In this document: positions 58,013 through 64,000 of the stretch, one piece after another
How positions within the stretch are numbered: the first letter of the stretch is position 1
How the letters are laid out: each line of letters opens with the position of its first letter
Assembly (NCBI RefSeq): GCF_000374445.1
Contig: NZ_KB894430.1
Location: 1-64,000 of the forward strand
Direction: 5' to 3'
Length of the DNA stretch: 64,000 nucleotides
Source of the DNA: Actinokineospora enzanensis DSM 44649
GTDB taxonomy: Bacteria; Actinomycetota; Actinomycetes; Mycobacteriales; Pseudonocardiaceae
Position numbers and translations under genes: made by a program
Notes under the pieces: model-generated
Told to the model about the DNA's origin: nothing
Seen by the model: the letters and a program-made list of their open reading frames with translations, nothing else
Databases searched by the model: none

Positions 58013-58840
58013 CATGTCCCCACTGCGGTGGAGCGAGGTCGTGGACGCCGCTCGGCAGGTTGTCGAGGGCTATGCGCACGCAGTCACGTTGCGGCAGGTG
58101 TTCTACCGGCTCGCGTCGACCGGCACTCTGCCGCTGACCGCGACGGCGTACAAGAAGCTCTCGGCGCACCTGGCCGAACAACGCCGCCGCGGAGCGTTCC
58201 CGGACCTACTGGACTCCGGCCGGAAAGTGCACCTCGACCCCATTTTCAGTGATCCCGGCGAGCTGCTGGCATCGGTCCCGAGCTGGTATCGGCGCGACCG
58301 CACCACCGGACAGGACACCGCGCTGTACGTCGCGGTGGAGAAGGACACGCTGCGCCTGCAGGTGCCCGACTGGCTCGACGACTTCGGCGTGCCGGTGCTG
58401 GTGGTGCGCGGCTATGGCAGCCAGTCCTACGCCGACGTCGTCACCCGCCGCGTCGCCACCGACCCACGCCCCGCGTGCTGCTCTACCTCGGGGACCTCGA
58501 CGCCTCCGGCGAGGACATCGAACGAGACTGGGTAGCGCGCACCGGTTGCTGGACCCACGTCCACCGACTCGCCGTCACCGTCGAACAGGCCACAGACCTC
58601 CCGGCCGCCGACGGCAAGGCGAGTGACCCGCGATGGCCAGCATTTGCCCTCCGGCACGGCCTGGATCCGACCCGACCGGTCCAGTGGGAGGTCGAGGCGA
58701 TCGACCCGGCCACGCTGCGCGGCCTCCTGCTCGACACCGTCGACGGTTACGTCGACGCCGAGCAACTCGGCGCGGTCATCGCCGAGGAACGCGAGCAACG
58801 CGCACAGCTCGCGGCATTCCTACGCACCTGGCACCAGTGA
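58013..58840 (+). pseudogene. TOPRIM/Topo6A-like gene split by a frameshift
   Basis: Two overlapping frames together give one protein of about 275 residues. From ATG 58013 the first frame reads TLRQVFYRLASTGTLP, FPDLLDSGRKVHLDP, ALYVAVEKDTLRLQV and VLVVRGYGSQSYADVV. At a run of four C (58469-58472) the reading moves by one base to LLYLGDLDASGEDIERDW and onward to 58840. The combined order is that of TOPRIM-containing proteins of actinophages and plasmids, with the acidic DxD in GDLDASGED. A lost C, a sequencing error or programmed -1 slippage are all possible. Confidence 0.75.
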
Positions 58841-58938
58841 CACCCGTCAAATCGCTGACCAGCGACAACATTCGGAGCTTGCCAAGCCGTCGTGGCCTGA
58901 CTGCGGCGTGCAGCACCTCCAACAGCCGTTCACGCCGG

Positions 58939-59649
58939 TTACTGAAGGAGCGCCTGCAGAAACTCGTTCCACGCCTCGGTCGCGTTGAGTTCGAGCGCGC
59001 GGCCCGCCATGTGCAGGAACGCTGCGGTGACCAGCACGTCAAGCACGTCGGCGGCGGCGACGATCTCGGCGGCGGCCTGGTTGGTCGGCGACGTGCTGAG
59101 GGGCGGCTGCTCCGGGTTGTCGGGGATCATCTGCGCCTGGTCGTAGGCGTCCCCGGCGTTCGTCAGTTCCTCGTCGGCGAGCTTCCACAGGTCGAGCGAG
59201 TACTTGTCTCCGAGCATTCCCGCGACTTCTGCTCGGGTCTCGGGTGCGTCAGGCAGGTACCGGTGCTGGGTGGTGGCCAGCCACTGGGCGCTGAGGGTGA
59301 GGATGTCGCGCAATCCGTTGGGGGACAGTTCTTTCCACGCGTTGAGGTCGGCGTCGGTGGCGAGCTTCCGTGCGGTGCTATCCAGCGACAGGTCCGCGCC
59401 GCCGCCCTCGTCCGGCGGGGTTTCCGCGAGCTGCGTGGCGATCCGGCGGGCCAGGTAGACATCGGCGGCTTCGATCAACTGCTGGCGGTAGTTGATGAGC
59501 GCGTTCACCGCGCCGAGGGTGTGCGCGGCCTTGCGCATCTCGGGTGGAAGGCCGCCCAGGTCGGCGACATCGACCACGTGCACCCCGTCGTGGCCTGCTG
59601 CGACCTGCCGGATCAGCGCGGTCAGGTCGAAGTCGTCCGGATCGGGCAC
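58939..59649 (-). CDS. Unknown 236-residue helical protein
   Basis: GTG 59649 is preferred because AAGGGAGCTGAC lies directly upstream; ATG 59685 is in frame. The protein is helical and acidic, with segments such as HTLGAVNALINYRQQLIEAA and DADLNAWKELSPNGLRDILT. It is the last gene of a leftward operon. No family is recognised. Confidence 0.65.
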   Translation of the reverse strand: MPDPDDFDLTALIRQVAAGHDGVHVVDVADLGGLPPEMRKAAHTLGAVNALINYRQQLIEAADVYLARRIATQLAETPPDEGGGADLSLDSTARKLATDADLNAWKELSPNGLRDILTLSAQWLATTQHRYLPDAPETRAEVAGMLGDKYSLDLWKLADEELTNAGDAYDQAQMIPDNPEQPPLSTSPTNQAAAEIVAAADVLDVLVTAAFLHMAGRALELNATEAWNEFLQALLQ

Positions 59650-59764
59650 GTCAGCTCCCTTGAAGTGGTGACACGGCGTGTCCATCCTGGCAGCCGGGCG
59701 CGATCACGGGTCCGCGCGGTCGCTTCCGGGAGGAAGTCCTTCTCACCGGATCTGGCGGACGTGC

Positions 59765-60070
59765 TCAGGGTGTGGGCGGGTTCTGGGACAGGATGATCTC
59801 CAGCGCGCCGGGGTACTGGGCCAGCAGGGGATCGAGCTGGTTGAGCAGCGAGCCGAAGGCGGCCATCGCGGCGTCTCGGCCTCCGGGGAGCGCGTCGTGT
59901 CGCAGGGTGTACTGCACGGCGGCGACCAGGATCATCGCGCTGAACGGGCCCATTTCGACGGTGACCCGCGAACCCGCAAGTTCGTCGTCGAGCATGTTCT
60001 GCAGTACCGCGACGGTCGGGTCTGGCTCGCCAGGATCGGGGGCCGACCGGGATACGGGAGAAAGGGGCAA
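59765..60070 (-). CDS. Small unknown protein (101 aa)
   Basis: Starts at TTG 60070 after AAGGGCTCA. A Pro-rich N-terminus is followed by a helical region (FSAMILVAAVQYTLRHDALP, AAMAAFGSLLNQLDPLLAQY). Function unknown; same direction as neighbours. Confidence 0.55.
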   Translation of the reverse strand: MPLSPVSRSAPDPGEPDPTVAVLQNMLDDELAGSRVTVEMGPFSAMILVAAVQYTLRHDALPGGRDAAMAAFGSLLNQLDPLLAQYPGALEIILSQNPPTP

Positions 60071-60158
60071 TGAGCCCTTGAACCCGCAGGTCAGCGAGTT
60101 AGCAGTCGACGCCGGCGGTCGCCACCGAAGACGTCCTGCTGGAAGTTTGGTCGCCGGA

Positions 60159-60527
60159 TCAACCGGCTGAGGTCCCGATGTCGTCGAGTAGCCCGACCAT
60201 GGCCACCATCACCTCCACGACCGCCACCGCCAGCTCCGGCATCACGCCCAGCTCGGCCAGGGTGGGCAGCGGTGTCAGCGGGCCGGCATCAGGACCGGCC
60301 AGCCCAAAGCCTTCGACCACGATGGCGTCGCGCACCAGGGCCGGGGTCAACTCGGCTGCCGCGAACCCGGCATCGGCGAGCGCGGCCAGGATGCCGACGA
60401 GCCCGGCCCGCACCGGGACCGCCAATTCCTCGTCCATCCCGTAGCCGGCGGTCCACCGCTCGACCAGCACCTGCACGGCCGCCGGCCCCCACCGGTCACC
60501 GCGCGCGTCAGCACCACGCACAACCAT
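60159..60527 (-). CDS. Small unknown helical protein
   Basis: A 122-residue protein, Ala/Val/Leu-rich and helical (VQVLVERWTAGYGMDEELAV, VRAGLVGILAALADAGFAAA, ELAVAVVEVMVAMVGLLDDI). GGGGGG abuts ATG 60527, so the true start may be slightly downstream. Function unknown. Confidence 0.5.
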   Translation of the reverse strand: MVVRGADARGDRWGPAAVQVLVERWTAGYGMDEELAVPVRAGLVGILAALADAGFAAAELTPALVRDAIVVEGFGLAGPDAGPLTPLPTLAELGVMPELAVAVVEVMVAMVGLLDDIGTSAG

Positions 60528-60626
60528 CCCCCCGAAACCTGGACAGAACAGACACCGACAGCTCTGTCGGCACCGTCGGACCCGGCGTTACACCGTTCGT
60601 GTGATGGACGTCCAGTTCATGGCTGG

Positions 60627-61073
60627 TCAGAGGTGGTCGTTGTTCTCGCCGCAGGGGCCGAAGAACCGGCACTCGATGAGGTCGCGGGGGTTGAGCGCGC
60701 GGGCGTGGGGTTCCAGCCGGTCCAGGACAGCGGCGACACCCTCGAGGTCGAGCTTGTCGTCCTGGCCGGGGACGCGGTGTTCCCGTTCGGTGTGCTCGTC
60801 GCAGCCCAGGTAATTGCCGGCGGAGCCGATGACCACGCCGCCCTCGTCATCGAGGTCGAGTCGACAGGTCAGGTGGTACGGGGTGACGTCACTGACCACG
60901 TGCATGGTGACGCCGCCGAAGCTGTCGGGGTAGCACCACCGCGCCTCGGGGTCCACGGGGTAGCCGTTCTCGCGGCAGATGAGTTCATCCAGCGTCCAGC
61001 CGCGTGTGGTGAGCAAGTCGTGCACAGCGGTCAACTGCTCGACGCTGACGCTGGGGCCGTACAGGATTCCCAT
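60627..61073 (-). CDS. Unknown 148-residue protein
   Basis: CAGGAGCACGCG precedes ATG 61073. The first 35 residues are helical (VEQLTAVHDLLTTRGWTLDE), then strands (GVTMHVVSDVTPYHLTCRLD, GGVVIGSAGNYLGCDEHTE). A Cys pair ends the protein (ECRFFGPCGEN). Function unknown. Confidence 0.68.
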   Translation of the reverse strand: MGILYGPSVSVEQLTAVHDLLTTRGWTLDELICRENGYPVDPEARWCYPDSFGGVTMHVVSDVTPYHLTCRLDLDDEGGVVIGSAGNYLGCDEHTEREHRVPGQDDKLDLEGVAAVLDRLEPHARALNPRDLIECRFFGPCGENNDHL

Positions 61074-61099
61074 CGCGTGCTCCTGGTGAGATCGATCGG

Positions 61100-61588
61100 T
61101 CACCGGCTGGTGGCCGCGCCCGAGGCCGCCGCCTTCACGTGTGCCTTCCACACCCCGTCGCGGACCTGGCGGGGCACCCGGACCTCCACCGCGTGCGGCT
61201 CGGCCTTGTTCGCCTTCAAGTACATTCCGTGGGTCTGCGGCGTGGTGCGAGCCTGCTCCAGCCCGTAGGGAGGCTGGTGGGGGCCGGCCCAGTCGGACAC
61301 GGCGCGATGGTTCCACACCGTCACGCGGAACCACAGTTCCTCCCAGTCGTAGATCTCGTCGCCGTGCAGCGCGGCGAACCGACGCCCCAGCACCGCGGCC
61401 GCCAACTCCTCCGCGTTGCGAGCGAACTCCATCCCGCCGGACTCCCGGCTGCCGTGGACCGGGTGCAGTTCTTGCCACCAGTCCGCGCCGTCGTCACTGG
61501 TCTCCACCAGCCACGTGTACTCGGTGCCGGGATCGACGAACTCGTCATTGTCTGCCACCGCGCCATTCTGGTCGACTCGGATGTCCAT
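61100..61588 (-). CDS. Unknown 162-residue protein
   Basis: No clear ribosome binding site precedes ATG 61588. It contains TYTWLVETSDDGADWWQEL-like aromatic strands (read EYTWLVETSDDGADWWQELH), a helix (FARNAEELAAAVLGRRFAAL) and FRVTVWNHRAVSDW; the C-terminus is basic. Function unknown. Confidence 0.65.
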   Translation of the reverse strand: MDIRVDQNGAVADNDEFVDPGTEYTWLVETSDDGADWWQELHPVHGSRESGGMEFARNAEELAAAVLGRRFAALHGDEIYDWEELWFRVTVWNHRAVSDWAGPHQPPYGLEQARTTPQTHGMYLKANKAEPHAVEVRVPRQVRDGVWKAHVKAAASGAATSR

Positions 61589-61638
61589 TAGGGACTGACA
61601 GGGCCGCCGGGAGCGCCCGCACGAGTGGGTGATCCGGC

Positions 61639-62373
61639 TCAGTCGCAGTCGCGGGTGAACAGCCGTTCCTGGCCGGCGGGCCAGATCCGGAAGTCCATTC
61701 CGAACGGCACGCTCAGGTCGATCTCGCTGTGGTGGTCCAGCACGGTGAACCCGGCCCGCTGGTAGAACCGGTCCAAGCCCGCGGTGTCGGGCATGGCGCC
61801 GTAGAGGGTCTGGAAGCCGCAGTGGGCGTAGACCTGGCGGGCGCGTTTGAGCAGCGAGCCACCGATGTTGGCGCCACGGGCGTGCTCGAACACCGCAAGG
61901 GCCTTCACCCGCGTCAGCGCGACACCGACCAGCATCCACAGCTTCTGGATCTGCTGGATCGTGGCGTGCTCGCGGTGCATCTGGTCCACGATCCCCTCCA
62001 CCAGCGTGACCGGCGGATAGGCCACCAGGCCGCCGACGACACCGTGGTCGCGGTGCTCGGCGACCAGGGCCAGCCCGGCGTCGAGGTAGGCGGCCAGCGG
62101 GTTGGCCTTGTCGTGGAGCAGCCGCGAGTAGCGCTGGCCGATGGCCTTATGGCAGGCGGTGTGGTCACCGCGCAGGCCGGCGCGCAACGCCGTGCCGAAG
62201 ACCTCGCTGGTGATGGCGTCGCGGATCGGGCCCTCGAACGGGGCGCCGGCCAACCGGGAGACCTCCGCGAGCGCCTCGAGGTCGGCGGCGCGGGCCTGGC
62301 GTACCCGGACTCGGGGTGCTGCCGGCCATCCGGTAACCAGCTTGTTCTCGGTGATCGCCTTGTCCGAGGCCAT
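61639..62373 (-). CDS. GNAT-family N-acetyltransferase
   Basis: A 244-residue protein. The segment ALTRVKALAVFEHARGANIG and GGSLLKRARQVY (about 152-185) is the acetyl-CoA-binding part of the GNAT fold, and GLDRFYQRAGFTVLDHH (about 202-218) the final strand-helix-strand. VVGGLVAYPPVTLVEG is the expected central strand pair. Its ATG shares a base with the preceding stop. The acceptor is unknown; antibiotic, nucleotide or protein acetylation are all possible. Confidence 0.8.
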   Translation of the reverse strand: MASDKAITENKLVTGWPAAPRVRVRQARAADLEALAEVSRLAGAPFEGPIRDAITSEVFGTALRAGLRGDHTACHKAIGQRYSRLLHDKANPLAAYLDAGLALVAEHRDHGVVGGLVAYPPVTLVEGIVDQMHREHATIQQIQKLWMLVGVALTRVKALAVFEHARGANIGGSLLKRARQVYAHCGFQTLYGAMPDTAGLDRFYQRAGFTVLDHHSEIDLSVPFGMDFRIWPAGQERLFTRDCD

Positions 62374-63047
62374 CAGACGGTGTCCTTGCCCCCGGCGGCG
62401 GCCGAGGACTCGAGCACGGCGTCGACCCACTGGACGAACTTCAGTGCCGAGCCGTCGAAGTGGGCGCGGATGCGGTCGTTGATCGCGCGGATCTCGTGAC
62501 CGGGCTTGAAGTCGCGGTCGCCCGACTCCCCGCAGCCGCATCCACAGGGCCGCAACAGGAACTGCTGTTCCTCGGGTAGGTCGCAGTAGGCGACCGGGTT
62601 GTGGGAGTTGGTGTCGGCCGGGTCGGGGCGACCGAGGTAGGCGTCGCGCACCGGGTGTCCCTTGGTCAGCACCTCGCCGTCGAGGGCGACCCGGTCGCCG
62701 TGGACGGTCAGGTTGGTGATCTCCCCGACCGCGAGTACCACCCCCGCGCCGACGATCACCGCGAACCGTTGCCGGCTGGCTTTGTCGGTGCGCATCCGCC
62801 ACACCCCCCGACCGGCTTGCCACGCCTCGGACTCGGTCATCCGGGGGAAGCAGCCGATGTAGCCGCGGCCGAGGGGGTCGTCCTGCACAGTCTGGTAGTC
62901 GCCGAGCTTGAGCCGTACCGCCACCGCGAGCCTCCACCTTGTCGAGTCGGCCACCGTCTCGCACAAGGGGAGCACCGCGAAGCGGGTACACGGAATATCC
63001 GTGCCTCCATCGTGTGACCACCTGGCCATGGCGACGCCCATACTCAT
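62373..63047 (-). CDS. Unknown protein with Cys-Gly-Cys motif
   Basis: A 224-residue protein; ATG 63047, ATG 63041 and GTG 63071 are possible starts, none with a clear ribosome binding site, so the message may be leaderless. Strands (RFAVIVGAGVVLAVGEITNL, LTVHGDRVALDGEVLTKG) precede a cysteine cluster (LRPCGCGCGESGD, about 167-179) and a helical end. It heads the leftward operon to 58939. Confidence 0.65.
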   Translation of the reverse strand: MSMGVAMARWSHDGGTDIPCTRFAVLPLCETVADSTRWRLAVAVRLKLGDYQTVQDDPLGRGYIGCFPRMTESEAWQAGRGVWRMRTDKASRQRFAVIVGAGVVLAVGEITNLTVHGDRVALDGEVLTKGHPVRDAYLGRPDPADTNSHNPVAYCDLPEEQQFLLRPCGCGCGESGDRDFKPGHEIRAINDRIRAHFDGSALKFVQWVDAVLESSAAAGGKDTV

Positions 63048-63078
63048 GAGGTCGGGGCGAGGGGCCGTCACCCGCTGT

Positions 63079-63116
63079 TGATCTTGTTGGGAATCGACCG
63101 ATTCTCAACAAGATCA
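63079..63116. repeat. 38-bp near-perfect inverted repeat
   Basis: TGATCTTGTTG and CAACAAGATCA flank an inner GAATCG/CGATTC pair; across 18-base arms only one position (G opposite T) is not Watson-Crick. It lies between two divergent genes, 145 bases before the serine recombinase, so it is not a simple terminator. It could be a recombinase binding site, an operator or a transposon-related end. Confidence 0.75.
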
Positions 63117-63260
63117 TCTACTGCCTTCGGAGTGGTGAATTTCGCCCGGTTTGGTGTCCGGAAATCGTGTCGAGAAGTCGCGTGTCGAACAACTCCGACC
63201 GAGGCCCTTTTCCGTACACTCGGGCCCCATGATGGCACCTTGTGTGCACGACCGACGACG

Positions 63261-64000
63261 ATGAGCAACCTGCCGGAGTGGGTCGCGCTCGACGGTGACC
63301 CGCTCGACGCGATCGGCGGCGGCGACCGGATCGGCTACGCCCGAGTATCCACCGTCGGGCAACTGCTGCGCCGGCAAACCGACGCCCTGGCCGCCGCCGG
63401 CTGCCGGCGGGTGTTCCGCGAGAAGCTCTCCGGGCGCACCGCCGAGCGACCCGAGTTGCGGGAGTGCCTGGAGTTCCTCCAACCCGGCGACACCTTGGTG
63501 GTCACCGAGCTGTCTCGGCTGGGCCGCTCGCTGCACGACCTGCTCGCCATCGTCGCCAGCCTGCGCAAGCGCGGCATCGGGTTCACCTCGCTGCACGAGA
63601 ACCTCGACACCACCACACCCGGCGGCCGGCTGGTCTTCCACGTGTTCGCCGCCCTGGCCGAGTTCATCCGCGAGCTGATCGTGGAGGGCACCCACGAGGG
63701 CCTGGCCGCCGCCCGCGCCAACGGCGTCCGCCTGGGCCGGCCCCCGGCGATGACCCCGGAGCAGGTGCGGCACGCCCGCGACCTGCTGACCAACCCCGAC
63801 AACACCATCGGCTCCATCGCCGAACTGCTCGGGGTGTCCCGGTCCACGATCTACAAGTACGTGCCCGACCTGGCCGAGGTCCGTGCCCAGCTCAAGCCCG
63901 CACCGGTGGCGGCCGCGCTGACCACCACCGGCACGATCGCGGTGATCGAACCGCTGACCGAGGCTACCGTCCCGATCACCGCCACGACCTGTCCCGGCCC
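63261..64000 (+). CDS. Serine recombinase / resolvase (partial at window end)
   Basis: The frame is open to the end of the window. RIGYARVSTVGQ contains the catalytic Ser30, followed by LRRQTDAL, SRLGRSLHDLL with the conserved Arg pair, and GGRLVFHVFAALAEF. A C-terminal helix-turn-helix SIAELLGVSRSTIYKYV (about 191-207) ends the resolvase proper. About 40 further residues, rich in Thr, Ala and Pro, continue beyond the window. No ribosome binding site is seen before ATG 63261. It is typical of Tn3-type resolvases; the transposase would be expected to the right. Confidence 0.92.
   Translation, partial: MSNLPEWVALDGDPLDAIGGGDRIGYARVSTVGQLLRRQTDALAAAGCRRVFREKLSGRTAERPELRECLEFLQPGDTLVVTELSRLGRSLHDLLAIVASLRKRGIGFTSLHENLDTTTPGGRLVFHVFAALAEFIRELIVEGTHEGLAAARANGVRLGRPPAMTPEQVRHARDLLTNPDNTIGSIAELLGVSRSTIYKYVPDLAEVRAQLKPAPVAAALTTTGTIAVIEPLTEATVPITATTCPG

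Overview
The window is very GC-rich DNA, with codon use, GTG/TTG starts, an XRE-DUF397 regulatory pair and proteins typical of Actinobacteria, most likely a Pseudonocardiales host (Saccharopolyspora, Amycolatopsis or Pseudonocardia type). No ribosomal, tRNA or central metabolic genes were seen. A relaxase with a MobC partner and an oriT-like site, conjugation-type cell-wall hydrolase, tyrosine and serine recombinases, a KfrA-like coiled-coil protein and many phage-type genes point to a large conjugative plasmid or integrative conjugative element. Family names below come from motifs read by eye; no database search was run.

Layout. 1-4472 (+): end of a large repetitive protein, a lipoprotein and a membrane-anchored SLT/NlpC peptidoglycan hydrolase, probably part of the transfer apparatus. 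4565-13618 (-): transfer or processing operon with two proteins carrying paired DnaB-N-like segments, MobC and a MOBP-type relaxase; an oriT with an RP4-like nic sequence lies just upstream (13691-13745). 14146-36738 (-): an array of about 27 mostly unrecognised small genes. Among them is a set of phage-like DNA-modification enzymes: a possible TGT/DpdA-fold protein, two PAPS-reductase-like proteins, a Mom-like acyltransferase, a GP88 protein and a C5-cytosine methyltransferase.

The most striking feature is a family of 17 related leaders in front of genes or operons of this array (15028-36994). Each is a hairpin whose loop carries UGAC, followed by the conserved tail AUCGAA(A/G)(A/G)CC(A) (one copy reads CUCGAAGACCAA) and then the ribosome binding site. 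The stem sequence changes between copies while pairing is largely kept. Eleven copies have their own promoter (GGTAWAGTT or a one-base variant, no obvious -35) placed so that transcription should begin at the base of the hairpin; six lie between cistrons or lack the promoter. This looks like a regulon controlled at the RNA level by a dedicated factor, and I know of no described family that matches it.

37008-41297: mixed small genes, a nucleoside 2-deoxyribosyltransferase-like enzyme and a NUDIX hydrolase. 41325-47340 (-): a tightly packed operon with a radical SAM enzyme, two related exonuclease-fold proteins, a P-loop kinase, a NUDIX hydrolase and six small proteins. 47742-49042 (+): XRE/DUF5753 regulator with DUF397 partner. 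49137-50827 (-): a small protein and a KfrA-like protein behind clustered palindromic operators. 51010-56306 (+): operon of accessory proteins followed by a tyrosine recombinase. 56710-58840 (+): HTH protein and a TOPRIM/Topo6A-like gene broken by a one-base frameshift. 58939-63047 (-): a seven-gene operon including a GNAT acetyltransferase. 63261-64000 (+): start of a serine recombinase, preceded by a 38-bp inverted repeat.
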